A program made the position numbers and the translations under genes. From Cardiocondyla obscurior (Eukaryota; Arthropoda; Insecta; Hymenoptera; Formicidae): 64,000 nt of DNA. The stretch covers positions 2,294,001 through 2,358,000 of the forward strand of contig NC_091879.1 of the NCBI RefSeq assembly GCF_019399895.1, given 5' to 3'. The notes beneath the pieces were generated by a model. The model saw only the letters and a list, made by a program, of their open reading frames with translations, did no database searches and was not told the DNA's origin. Positions 26,125 to 38,700 of this stretch are shown piece after piece; position 1 is the stretch's first letter; every line of letters begins with the position of its first letter.

Positions 26125-27306
26125 TCGTCTTCGCCGCATTCCTCCTTCGAAAACTGACGGTATAGGTTTCCCGAAGGGTATCTGCGACGATTTCAAATAC
26201 CGGCGACGGCCCGTCGTCCACGGTATTCAAATGCCGAATGTCTGCTTCGAAGGGATGAGCCGGATAACTGCACCATTGTTCGCCACGCGGACGTTTCTCT
26301 GAATGGCACGCGAGCATTTCTTGAAACCTCGCGGCCGATATCATTCCCGAAAATTAGCGAATAATTAATAAAATCCTTTACCGAGCTTCCAGGGGTATTG
26401 TCTTATCTTAAGAACAAGCGTTTCTTCGACGCGGCGACTCATCGTTGCAAAACTGAGTCAGTTTCCTTATCGGAAATCAATTCGCAGATTAGATTATCGA
26501 TAGCGGCAGGAATAGTCAGTTCGTGAGTCTCTTACTCGTCATTGAACGGCGTAATGCGTCGCTTAATTCTATTAATGACAAATTGCCGCACGGCGGGGCT
26601 CAGTTTTCTGGGCTGTCGGTCGGGGAAACGAAGGAGCACTGTGACGAGGGTACAGAACGCCTGAGATATTAACCGCGACTTTAATTAATAAAGACATCCG
26701 GCCACGCGACTAATCCGATTTTAGGATTGAAGCTTATATTAAATTACTGCGTCTCGATGTGACGTTGCCGCTGCGATCGTATTGCTTTTACCGCCGTTAG
26801 GATCTTCGTCGTGTATCTTCAGGTAGATGTCCAACATCTATCTCCGCTCGATTCTCATTTTTACGTAGGAGTAATGAGAACATTAAAACGGTACAAAGTT
26901 GCAGTAATTTCCAGGTGTCGTTCGAGGCTGCGTAAATATGTTTAATGCGAATGTGTGCGTGGCTGTCATTCGAGTTCGTAAATTGGCGCATGATTAATCT
27001 ACGATTATCGCGTCAGATATAACGTGAAAAACACATTAATGGCTTTTGCCAACAACACGTAATCTTACAGAAAATAACGCCTGTTTAAAGTGGTATTTAA
27101 ATTTTATCAGGAACTTATTTTACAGAGCTCATGAACGGTTTGAGTATTTCGATCTATGAGTAACGACGCTTTGTCGTGTGAATGTTAAAATAATATTAAA
27201 TGTAATATAAGTACGTATAATATAAAGGATGAGTGTGCAGGTAATAAAAAAAAAGAAAGGAAAGAAGAAAAAAATGGAAAAACTCTCGAAGTATTTTTTA
27301 ACATAT

Positions 27307-27312
27307 TTTATT
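27307..27312 (-). terminator. likely poly(A) signal of the TIL inhibitor gene
   Basis: AATAAA on the minus strand, about 190 bases beyond the TAA of the TIL-domain gene. It is the clearest hexamer in the downstream AT-rich segment, but other cleavage signals are possible. Confidence 0.4.
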
Positions 27313-27502
27313 AAAAATTTTTAACGCATATTGGCTTTACAAAATTTAGTAACTACAAAATTCAATACAGATTATTAATGGATACAACTACAAATTCGTA
27401 TCACAACGCTTATTAGTCTATAATCATTTTATAACGATCTGGATTCATGATATGTTAAATAAAACGTAATGTTGCCGATTGAAAATCATGCCTCTTGAAC
27501 GA

Positions 27503-28248
27503 TTAACAATCTTGCGTGAGTACACATCGGCCTCTCGCATTTCTGACATATCCTTCCACACACTCGCATCCAATTTTACACGCCTGTAAAAGAAAATAAA
27601 ATAATTAAAAGTTAATTATAGAAATATTTAGAAAATTATATAAGAAATTCTATTTATTAAATAATATCGTAACTTTAAATAAGCTATTATTTTTGAGAAC
27701 TAGCGAATAATTAAGATCTTATTTCTTTATACGAACAAAGAAAAGGTATAAAATTTATAGAAATATTTAATGAAGTTATTAAAAAAAAGACTTTCAATGT
27801 ACAATATCTCTTGTAATAAGAAAACGTAATACTAACCAGTGTGCAGACAGTGGGATTTGGGTTCTGGCAGCTTGGAACACACGATGAACCGCAGGTGTTG
27901 TATACTTCGTTCGGACCGCAATTAGGCGCAGCGTCTATATAAACGCAATTACAAATTATTTCTTTCGTAAAGATCGAATAAAAATCCATTAAATAAAATA
28001 AACTCTATAAAATACATAAGTTAACGTTCTCGCTCTCAACAAAAGTTTACGTTCAAAGAAAAGAGAAAAAAAAAATCTTGACTTTTTAAGAATTAAGTTC
28101 GATCGTTTGTATAACTTACTTCTGAACTCGTGCGAACGCCGATTTCTCCGAAATAAATTTCAGTAATTTACGCGTTTATTATTTGATTGGACTTACCGAT
28201 GGTGACGATCGCGACGATGAGAAAGAGAAGAACTACTCCACGAGACAT
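27503..28248 (-). CDS. secreted TIL-domain serine protease inhibitor
   Basis: Three coding exons, 28197-28248, 27837-27934 and 27503-27583, give a 76-residue protein. All junctions are GT-AG (donors GTAAG and GTTAG; acceptors TATATAG and TTTACAG). Residues 1-17 (MSRGVVLLFLIVAIVTI) are a signal peptide occupying exon 1, with cleavage probably a few residues into exon 2. The mature part has ten cysteines in the trypsin-inhibitor-like order, starting CGPNEVYNTCGSSC and ending GCECVEGYVRNARGRCVLT then QDC. The TIL family forms a small five-disulfide domain whose loop between cysteines 5 and 6 enters the protease active site. Here the loop is CTLAC, so P1 is predicted to be Leu50, which suggests a chymotrypsin- or elastase-like target (inference). 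Such peptides occur in insect haemolymph, cuticle and glands; the site of action is not shown by sequence. A strong TATA/initiator promoter sits just upstream. Confidence 0.93.
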
Positions 28249-28297
28249 GTTTGTATCTTCGGATTTCTGTCGCTTGCACTCGAACAGCTGGAGATAG

Positions 28298-28333
28298 ACT
28301 GATGATAGCCGTTCGTTCTACTCGGCTTATATA
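28298..28333 (-). promoter_or_regulatory. core promoter of the TIL inhibitor gene
   Basis: TATATAAG lies at 28326-28333 and an arthropod initiator TCAGT at 28298-28302, with the predicted +1 A at 28300. The TATA box then spans about -33 to -26, the normal distance. The 5' leader to the ATG at 28248 would be about 52 bases with no intron. TATA-plus-Inr promoters suit a regulated, highly expressed secreted protein. Confidence 0.75.
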
Positions 28334-29533
28334 CGGTGGTGGGTGGCCTTCGGTCACGACGAGTTGTCTTTCAAGATAGTTATATTTTTTTTTTTTTGTC
28401 TCAACGTACTTCCTTCTTTCTCTCGGCTCATCTCACAGTTCGGTACGTGACCATTCGCTCGGAGGTTCAAACCGTTATCGAAACGCGCGATATGAATTTC
28501 AAACGTGTTTGCCTATCAGCGAGCTCGTAATCTAATCCTAACTTAGAAACAGATGTTTTGGACTTGTGTTATGAAATCGAAGCGTTCGGTAATCTAAGAT
28601 GTCAAATCTAGGCTAATAGATTTTTCACATAAAGATAGACGAGTTATTTTATTAATTATCCATAAAAGAAAGTTTTTTTTTATCGAAATGGATTGTAATG
28701 TAAAAAAATTGGCATTTGCACTCATTAGATATCTTATTTTATTAGAAGTGAGTAATGCTATTTGCAAAGAGTTTGCTTGCTTGTATACATAGAGTAGTTC
28801 TAGATAAGTTTTAGATAAATTTTAAGTATGTGACATTGTTTTAAGCGAAAGTGTACATCATAAAGTTTCTAACACGTTAGCGGTGCATTCGATATTTTTT
28901 TTAGAGCACAATCTGACTGAATCTGCAAACATTTATTTAATTTTAGATAAATAGGCAATTATCTTAACCGTTCGAAAATTGATAACACATAGAAAAGTAA
29001 TGGTTGAATAGGTAAATATTATTCATTGCTTTTAATAAAGTTTTAATCTATCGCTGGTTATAAATAGCTGACCAATCAATTAATCTTTGATTGATAATAG
29101 CTCATAACAATATTACATGATGTATTGCAACATCGCTTGTGATTAATGAAAATATTGTAAAGTAGAAGAAATTAATTTAAGTAATAATACATATAGCACG
29201 GATAATTTTTAAGACGCTGAGCGTAATCATATTACTATCCATGCAGCATTCATATATGACGTATCTCTTAACATATACATTCAATATTAGCTAATATCTT
29301 ATTCATTCCGTGAAAACCTTGTTATTTAATCAGCATTGACGTACAAATCTTCGTTCGTTTCTCGGAAATACTGCAGTAAAAAGTAAAAAAACCTAATACT
29401 GTCGTCGAGGCAAATTTTTTTTAAAATAAGTTAAATTAATAAATTCTAGTATTTTAAAAATTATAAGATTTTCTAACAGCAATCTATGTTAAAACTTTTT
29501 TGTTAATAAAATGGCATAGGTTATATTAAATAA
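28334..29533. other. AT-rich intergenic spacer, nothing seen
   Basis: Between the TIL gene promoter and the orphan TIL exon. Low GC, T runs, no open frame with a domain on either strand, and no further cysteine-rich exon found by eye. Confidence 0.5.
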
Positions 29534-29539
29534 TTTATT
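29534..29539 (-). terminator. possible poly(A) signal of the orphan TIL exon
   Basis: AATAAA on the minus strand, 100 bases past the stop of the TIL-like exon at 29639-29728. Its position would suit a real 3' UTR, but the area is AT-rich. Confidence 0.3.
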
Positions 29540-29638
29540 ACTACACAAGGAGATAATGCAGTATCTACTGTATATTGAATAATACAGAAATAATTGCGAG
29601 AATATTTAATGCGCTTTGGATTTTTAGTTGGTTGATTT

Positions 29639-29728
29639 CTAGCATTCTAAAGGATCTACACACTTTTGGTCAGAATTCTTCACCTTTCCCTTTTCGCAGT
29701 AGCATCCCATGTTGCATTGAAGCATTAG
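29639..29728 (-). CDS. orphan terminal exon of a second TIL inhibitor
   Basis: An acceptor (TTATTGCAG) opens into a 29-residue frame ending in TAG. It reads LMLQCNMGCYCEKGKVKNSD followed by a tail with CVDPLEC. The CxxGCxC, glycine, then C and final C spacing matches the last exon of the TIL gene at 27503 (CKIGCECVEGY then CVLTQDC), so it is a paralogous exon with its own sequence. Aligned with that gene, the P1 position would again be Leu, and the exon boundary lies about three codons further upstream. I found neither the partner exon carrying the first five cysteines nor a signal-peptide exon up to about 31 kb. It may belong to a gene with long introns or an unusual upstream exon, or be a relic. 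Confidence 0.6.
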   Translation of the reverse strand, partial: LMLQCNMGCYCEKGKVKNSDQKCVDPLEC

Positions 29729-29731
29729 CTG

Positions 29732-32700
29732 CAATAAATTAATATCATTGTTAAAAACGGTATTTCCTAGAATGTACGGAATCGCTTTAATCATTACAAA
29801 AAATTGTTCAAATTACTGGCGATTGCGCGATGTTTTTCCAATCGTTATCCGTCGACGTTTAAGTCAATCGGTTAGTAAAAAAAAAGAAAAAAAAAGAAAA
29901 ATAAAATTCGAAGATTTCTCACGAGATACGTTATTATAATTTTCGAAATAGCGAATTATTAAATAGCTGATGGCCGGCTATTAGAGCCGGAACGATGCGG
30001 GCGGGACACGACCCTCGCTCGATCAATCAGAACATCTCGGGCTTGCAAAATGCGTGAGGCTGCGTCCACTTGGTCGGCACAGGGTTGACAGTCGCTCAAT
30101 CCGACCGTTTCCCGGGCACGCTTTTACCCTAAATGCCGTTTCGCCATCGGCGAGATGGCCCAAGTGAATCAGCCAGACCCCTCCTGCTTTCCCTCGTTCT
30201 TCTGGCGTTTTTTCTTCCTTTTTACTCCGCGCGAAGAGCGCCGAGAATCGAGTATCCGGCGATTCGAATCAAATTTATTAGAATGGGGAATTGAATTATT
30301 GTCGGTACAACTTCTTCCCGGGCTGAAGCGCCTTTTTTCCATTCCGAGACGGCCGGAATAACTTCAAGATGACGCGCCCGTCCAGGAAATCGCGCGATCC
30401 ACCTGCGGCATCCGCGAGAAACTCGACGACTTATTTACATCATGCTCCGCGACGTAAATAACAAACTTCGTCGGCAAACACGCGCGGTTCTTGCGCGAGA
30501 GCTTATCTTATTTTTTACCCTCCACCGAGACGGGATAAAACGTGGGAATCACGGTTCAATTTTCGTATCGCGCGATTCGAAGAAGCGAGCGAAGACCGCT
30601 CTCGGCGGGCCGGCGACTTAATTACTTGGAAAACCCGGCGTGTAATTGCGCGCTGCCATTGTCTCGGCTGTCCTATTCAGTATCTCGCGACACCCGGCTC
30701 TGACAGTGGAAAACTCGATCGTTGGGGGTCCTCGAGATTTCCCGCCCTCATTCCCGCCGAGCTCTGCGCTTCCTGTGTCATCCCCGACCGGCTCCTTTCA
30801 CCGTCTGCTCTTTGTGTCGAGCAGTAAGCAGGCGATAATTATCGCGGCTCTGTCCCAGTGACCCCGACGTGGCTTCACTGACCGCAATTTAACAAGCGAT
30901 ACGCACGAATTCCAGATATCTGCCGTTCTTGCTTAACTTCATTCGAGATAAATTTGTACAGTGATATCTACGATACCATAAATGCGAAAGAAATATCGGA
31001 ACCTTTGCAAGGAGAAAAAAAAAAAAAAAGAAACGTTATATATAACTTTACTAATGCATAATAATAAAATATATCTAATCTTTCGGTAATATTAACGGAT
31101 AGTGCCGCGTACCGTTTTTTTTATTTGCGCGTAAAAATAGCGCGAGGCAACAATGGATTATGACATAATCCGGAGACGGTTCTCTAAGATGCGCGATAGT
31201 CTCACGTATCATTAAGAACCGGGGAATTACATTGCGTCGAATAAACAATATCTCCATTACATCTCGGCCTTCCCCGGCGGCGGTAGATCGCGCGGCATGA
31301 AGGTGACTGAACGAATTGGCTTTAGAAAATAACGACATCCCAGATGCGTCATTGCCGTCGCTTATTCAGCGGCAGACGCGAAATTATCTGTAAATAACCA
31401 GCCTTCGTTGTCTCAGACACGGAAAGAAAAAAGAACAATCGCGAGCAATAAATTCATGCTTGCAGCGCGCATATTCTTCGAGGACGTAAATTATATCTTG
31501 CATAATTTGAGCCGTAATTATCGATTTTAGTTTTATTTCTAACGATTTGATATTATTTTATTAAAAAAAAATTTTTTTGATTATGAGCTAATGAATTATT
31601 TTCCTCGTTTTTTGCCTCTTTCGCCGGATATTACTTTTAATTAAATTTTTTTTAATAAAAGATCTATCGTATGAAACAAATTTTTTGTTCCGTTAAATGC
31701 GACGTTAATTTTTCGCGTAAAAATTTTTTTTAATTGCCTCTGTGTGTGTGGTATAGATTGCGAAAGATGATCTAGATAAAGTGCATCGTACTGGCAGATA
31801 AAGCAAGCATCGCGCTACAGTAGAAATGATTAGATACGATGTAATACATTCGGTAAACATCATATAAATGCTAATGAAATGATAATTGAACTTCAAAAAT
31901 TACGCTTGTCACTCCGTCAGCAAGAATATGCGAATTAATGACAAAAACATACATTCTTACGACAATGGCCTTAAAATCCGGATTATGCCGTAAGGATGAT
32001 TAATGCATATAAGATTTTTCTCAAAATACTAAATAATTTATCTATTCCTCGCTCACTGCAGCTCGCGAATCCCACACAGCTGAAGAAAATACTATGGATA
32101 AATATACGTATGCATAGATATACGTAAATTTTCAGACGTAAAAAAAATATTAACGTCGTCACAAAATTAATGAATAAAATAAAAACGAACGAGAAGTTTT
32201 GAAAAAAAATGTTTTATACATTGCTTAAAAATATACACATATTTTTTAAAAATATTTTTTATTCCACGAATTTATTCTTATAAATCGTGCAAACAATTAT
32301 TTAACTCCTCGATACGTCGTGTAATGGTTTTACAAAGCGGCGACCTTGCGTCCAGGCAAGCGAATACATTTTCCGCGCGTCTTCCCCGGTGCACCGAGTG
32401 CAGATTCGAATAAAGCCACTCTTCCGGAATATTGTTCGCTAACAAGATAATAATGCTCGACTCAGAGTACACACGACGGAAGTCGGAAACCCCGCCTTTC
32501 GACGGGATCGGCTTCGCGTTTGCTTTAAGCCGCTTTTCGGATTAGCGAAGCTTCTCTCCGAAGTCGTCGGTCCGGTTACCGATGGCCCGATACCGAAGTA
32601 GCCGGCGTTCGAACGCACAATCGCGTAAGTCAAACAGCACAGCCGGTGTTTCGAGGAGGTTCTTCAATATTTGGTCTCGCAATGTAATCCAGAAGTTCCA

Positions 32701-35700
32701 AAATGCTTCGCGCCACGTTCTTCTTACGTCTAAAATGCGAGAGTTCCCGAATTTCGTGAAACGAACCGCCTCAAAATGTTCGTCGTGACTCTTTACCGAG
32801 GAAACGTCGCGTTTAGCGTAGCTTGGAATTTAAAATGCACCGAACGCCGCGCGATTACGAAACCGTTGCTCGCACGAGAGCGATTCGTAGGCTCAGTCGA
32901 TCGCATTAAAGCCGCGGGCGATCAGCAAACGGTCCACAATGCGGGAAATGCAAAGGTACATTTGATGTAAAAAATTTATACACATTCGATGACAGATAGA
33001 TAACGAAAGAAAAAAAAAAGATTTTAACGCATCTGGCGCCTATCTGATAATTTTTTAACGCTTTTTGAGCTTTCGGAATACCGTCTTTTGAATCATATTA
33101 TAACAATCCAATTTTTACACTCAGTAGTACCTCGATACTTCTATGTATCAAATTTCCAAATTTATATATTTTATTTTTTTTACATGCGCTAATGTAGTAA
33201 TATAATAATCAATTATTAGAAATGCTTATTGCTCTTATGATTTTGACAACCGATAAAAAAATTAATGACTTATAGTAGCACATTTGCAGAAATTAGAGGT
33301 AACATAAAATATATTTTTCTTGCTTCGTACAAGCGTAGTCAAATGTAACTTTTGCGAGTAAGTGTAGCCCGAATAAAACGCACACGTGGTGAATCCAGCT
33401 CGAGTTTCGCATGCCGCACGACACGTGCGACGATCGAAACCCTCTCGTGCCGGGAGAGCGGGCGAAAGAGAGACGGTTAGATCCGTTGACGTGCGCCAAG
33501 AGAGCAAGGAGGGATGGCCGGTGCCTGAGGGGTTGCTCGAGTTCCTGCCGGCATTTGTTTAATTGGGAACCGACATGGTCGCCATGGCACCCCTTCTCGA
33601 TCGACCATTTACCCGTCTACATGAAATCTCATCTCGAAATTCACGAGCGGCGAAGCATCCTCGAGGCACGCCGAAATTTCTCCGTTTATAGAAACTCCTT
33701 TGTTTATTTCTCTCGGCGGGATTGCGGGAAATTCCGAACAAAAATGACCCAAAAAACGTCGTTGATGCAATTTTGTTGCGCCGGCTCTTTTAAAAAGAAA
33801 AAAAAAACTTAAACGCGGCTTGCGGGCAAATTTTCCAAATTCGTAGTTTGCAGAAGTTTTAGAGAAGTGTACTTTCGTGCAATATTACGAGCTTATAGCC
33901 CCTTTGTTAGTTTACGTGTCGTGCAAGCTGCTATCGCGCAGACCGACCACCGAGGGTGGGATTGTGAAATTTTCTCTAACCAAACATGGCCGCCAGATCA
34001 ACCCTCCACAAAGCGACGTCGAAACTCCCGGCGCCCCGCCGGAGGTCCCGCTGCAAGGAAACGAGGGTTGAATTCGAAATGGCTCGGAGTACACGTTACG
34101 CACTGCCACGTATATTATCGTGAATTTATTTCCGCTTGATTATACCGCCGATTCTCGTTGCGAAACTAACAAATACATTTTTTGCCTTCCGCGGGAGGAA
34201 AATAATTGGCTCTCTTGTTTTGCGACGCGATACTTTGTAAATGTAAAGAATTTATAAAGTTGATTGAAGAAAAGCTTATCGCAAACCCCCTCCCTCCCCC
34301 CAAGCTTTTGAAATTCTCCGCGTAATCGTTCGTTTTTATTAATAAACTTTCCGAAATTTCGAAACACAAATACGCCCGTCGGGTCCAGTCGACGTGATAA
34401 TACTTACGTAATAATAATTACTAAATGTAAATACTACCCGCTGTATGAATATTCAATTAATGGACAATAGCTGTGCAAACCGGCACGTATATTTATAAAG
34501 GCTACCGAGGATTATCTGCAATTATTGAAGGCGCGCGTCCCCGGCAACTTTCGTTTCTCGAGGCGGGAAAATCTCCTCGATGACATCGCGGAGCGATCCG
34601 TGTCATGTTTACACGTCACGTCGCGTCTCTTTACGGCACGTACTAAGCTAATAGCGATTACATAAGCGAGTTACGTAAAATCTGCAGGCGTTGTTGTTAA
34701 CGATTGTGCGTCCGGTCGATATTTCGGCAAATTAACTGACTCAGTATCCGGATGACTCACGACGCGGCCTTTCGAGCACTTTATCATAATTACGGCCTTA
34801 TCAGACGTGCAGATTTATCACTCGCGCGATGAAATTTCTCTAACAATTTCGTCGACTTGTCAGTGCAGAAAATTTAACCGTAAACAGGAGAATTTCTATT
34901 CCCGCGAGTGGGGTTCGTTATCGCTTCTCTCCGGCTTCTCCTTTCCGTCTTTCTGAAATAAACGTTCGTTCTCTACACCGGCCACCTGATTGGAAAAATA
35001 ATTGGATTCCTCAAGTGCGCACCGAATAGACAGACGGTCGTTACAACGTTCGCAGAAGGAAGTTCTTACTTTATCAGGGAAACTTGCAAATTTAACGCAC
35101 CTGTTTTGGCGGAGAAACCTGTTCCTATTCGAGAATAAACCGGAGATAAAAGTGCCGCGGGATCGAACATTGACGCGATCGACGGTCGTATTTATTCCCG
35201 CGACGATGCCGCTTGCATTTCGGAAACCGAGCGCTAGATAGCGATTTTATGAGACAGGATAGTGCAACGAGTCACCGGTTGCGTAAGATTGTTTTCGGAG
35301 ACGGTTCTCGGCAATTTAGCTGGCCCGCCGTTTCGCGCGGTCGCCGATATAAATTTTCGGCGCAGACGGCTTTTTCTTTCCTCGGCGACGTCATCGAATA
35401 AATCTCGCGATCGCGATCTTGGAGACGGCAGGCGCATGACATTTACACCGCGCCTGCATTATCACCGCGAGACACGCGACGCAGAGTTGCACGCGCGACG
35501 AATAATTCACCCTGGCCCCGTACATCTTCGGGACTTTATCTTGGGGTGAGCACATTCCGAACGTCACGTTGCTTCCGGCCGGCAACGTGAATACCAAACG
35601 GCGGGCTGCATATAACTTACGATCAGCGACGCGACCTGCGTCACTCGAATGTGCGACGTGGAAGGCGAGTAGGGAAAAAAAAGAGAAAAGAATATAGAAA

Positions 35701-38700
35701 AAAAGAAAAAAGAAAGAAATGAACCACCGAGAGGAAAGTACAGTTGCACTTGAATCCATAATTTTAGAATGTTTCTGCACGGAGATAACTTTATTATATA
35801 CTACTATTATTATGTCTGACTGTCTTGGAATTACGAGATTGAATGCCGCGGCAGATAATCACTAGCATGGATAGATTAAATATTGGATAGTACTTAATTT
35901 ATTATTATTTAATTATTTTAATATATATCAATTAATTTAATATGAAATTTTTTTTTTAGTTATATTTGTAATTGATTCAATCACGTTTATCGTTAGGGAA
36001 GTCATAAAATTATGACTGGGTCCGAAAGTAACTGGCGTTCTCTTTTTCGGTAAAGGTGGTCGGGATATTCTCGATGGCAGAAGTCGGGAATCTGGACCCG
36101 TGGGGATGCTGGCGGGTCGACGCGCGTCTAAGGCAAGCGAGGCGGAAATCCTCGTCGGGCTTGACATAATCCTGACATTATTGTCTCGATGTCGGTTCAG
36201 ACTGTCGAATAATCCCCGGGATTCCGCGTCCTTGTTCCTCCCCGGTGGGTCGCGATAACGCTGGAGAATAGCGCGGACCGGTAGGGTTAACGGCGCCCCG
36301 ATCCGGTTTTCAATGGCCGATCGATGGCATTTAAAAACGCTCATTTCTCTCTCTCTCGCTCGCTCTCTCGCTTGCGCGCATTGTCGCGCGCGTAAATCCG
36401 CGTATTCCGGATCGCGAGACAGCGGGGATTAAAAAGCGCGCCGTCGAAAACATCCCTCCCCGAGCTCGCAACTCGCGATACCTACACCCTTTTCGAACGT
36501 GGACTCGTTTCGATCTCTCCGCACATACGTGGGATTGTAATAAAGTCGCTCGAACGTTACGTGATCGAGATTGATAAACTAAATTAATACGTTGCACAAT
36601 AAAATAGATTAAAATTAAAATAAAATAAAATAAAACAAAATCCATTAATCGTTTAAAATCATATATTTTGTAAAAAAAAATTATTCTTCTGAAAATAATG
36701 TACAGTTTTCTTTTTTTTTTTTTTTCTATATTGAGTCAGCGCGATCAGATTAATTTAATGACGCTCGCTGAACAGTTGATGATTTCCGCCGTAAATTATA
36801 CCTCGAGAAAAGAATAAATTTTTCACAGAGGCGCGCAGGTGTTTTTTTTCACGCAGCGAAACGCATCGTCGTTGCGCAAATTAATATCAAGCACGGCGAA
36901 ACTACCCGCCGGGGATGCGTTAATCATCTATCCAGCTTCCGGGCGTGTATCTGCGGAGATCCTCCGCCAAAGAAGTTCAGGCGTCGATTGCGGGAGATGG
37001 ATCCGGCCGGTTTGGTCCTGATAACACGTGGACTTTCCTCACGGCGCTATTACGGCTCGGAATGAATCACGTATCGACTTAATCGCATTAGCAATAAACG
37101 CTCCGTTCTCAAAGACCCCTCCGGGCTGCGAATTCGGGTCCCCCGGTTCGCGCACAAATATTAGCCCTTCACTAAAAGTATAGTTGCTTTTAGACTCAAC
37201 CATAATTTCATGATCTTGCTGACGATAAAAATAACTACCTCGACTTGTAGTTGACTAAATTACATTTATCATTAGAAATATCGTAACATTGTGGTCGAGT
37301 ACAAAAATAGCTGTTTTTTTTTTTTTTTTCTCGGCGTAAAAACGATTATGGCAATTATCGAGTAGATAATCACTCGCGTGAACAAGGCCGCGAAATGTTT
37401 AACGCTTCGCTGTCACGTATGAATCATCTGTCATTATCGCGATATATATTTGCTTCACTTCGACGGCAGTTTCGAAACGTGATACACCGCGAACGCGTAG
37501 GAGGGCTTTTAAATTGCAAATTGGTTCAATAGATTTGGAGCCGGTTGTTCTGTGGCGGTCGTCTTCGGCGTGCGCCGGCATAAATTTGACATAAATTTGC
37601 ATAGATGACACGCAAAACGTCTCTGACGCACGCCGAGATAGCGGTCGTTCCTTTCCGAATTGCTTTCTGGTGAAAAAAAAAAAAGTAGCGGTGGTAGAAC
37701 AGGCTTGGAAGACGGTTCAATATTATCTCCTTAAAAACATCGGATTTTTTTCTGAAACACTCTTGAATCCTCGCGAGAGAGGAGGCAGGTATTCGCGTCA
37801 TTAGTCAAAGTTCAAGTACGTAGGGACGAAGAGAGCCGAAACGACCTCGGGATGCATGCCAAATTGTCTCTTAAAAGCTGGAGTGGTATTTGCATGCTTA
37901 GGAAGGAGCGCTGGATTCAAAATTTCCAACGTTAGCATTAATGGAGTTGAGAGAGAGAGAAAGAAAAAGAAAGAGCGAGGGAGAAACGGAGGGTCGGTAA
38001 ACACATCAAAGATTCTAATTTCCACTTCTATGGACACGACGTAAACTAGGGAACCAGTAATGCAAAATGAAAATAACGATTGCGATTGAACGTAAAATTA
38101 AAACGGCGATAAAGAGCGCAAAATATATTTATAGCAATAACGCAAAGGAATAAAAAAAAATTTTTTTAAAAAAAGAAAAAGTTTGAGCGTTTTTACGGTC
38201 CGATAAATTCAAAGTTGTAAATAACGCTTTCGCGGATCGAGACGAGCGGTCGTCGCCGGCACAATTAAGCTGCCACCCTTAATTAGAACAATATCAAAGC
38301 GTCCACCGGAGGAAGGAACACCGAGAGAAAGTCAAAGTATACAATCCGACAGACCGCTGTTTGGCGAGGCTCGAATAACTCGCCTATCGAATAACCCGCC
38401 GCGTCCCCGTGTGTATTTCAACGTAAGGGGAGAAAAGTATCTCCGGATCCGCGGCTCGTATTATTTTTATCGTATTTTTGTTATGAGCGAACGGATAAAG
38501 GCGGCAGTCTATTGCCGTTGATTTTTGAGAAATTTTATGTGGGCAAATCAAATCGCATAAATTTCCATGCGAAGCGCCGGCAAAAACGGCGAGCGAAAGC
38601 CGATCGCGATTGTTGTGAATATACATGTCGTTCGGGGAAAAAGTAATTTTTGAATTTAATAGGGCAATGATAACGCCCCGCGGGTACTCGTGCGAAGGGC

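Larger units (their letters stand above)
10280..27306. other. long intergenic stretch, no supported gene
   Basis: About 17 kb of alternating CpG-rich and AT-rich DNA. AT-rich islands with T runs lie around 10290-10400, 13620-13860, 14470-14680, 21090-21260, 23690-23830 and 24600-24900. Open frames of 100-270 codons exist (for example minus strand 11313-12122 and 16322-16924), but they run through GA microsatellites or arginine/serine-rich translations, overlap frames on the other strand, and show no family signature. The stretch may hold regulatory DNA or large introns of a gene outside the window. Confidence 0.45.

Noticed and set aside
25880..26344. 154-codon minus-strand frame
   Set aside because: The centre is a translated CT microsatellite (26094-26124) and the flanks match no domain I know.
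32278..32550. Minus-strand open stretch of about 87 codons with fairly natural composition
   Set aside because: No ATG start, no clear acceptor at its open end, no recognised family; kept out for lack of support although a homology search would be worth running.
33411..33812. 133-codon plus-strand frame, cysteine-containing
   Set aside because: Cysteines show no regular spacing, there is no signal peptide, and the end is a poly-lysine run from an A tract.
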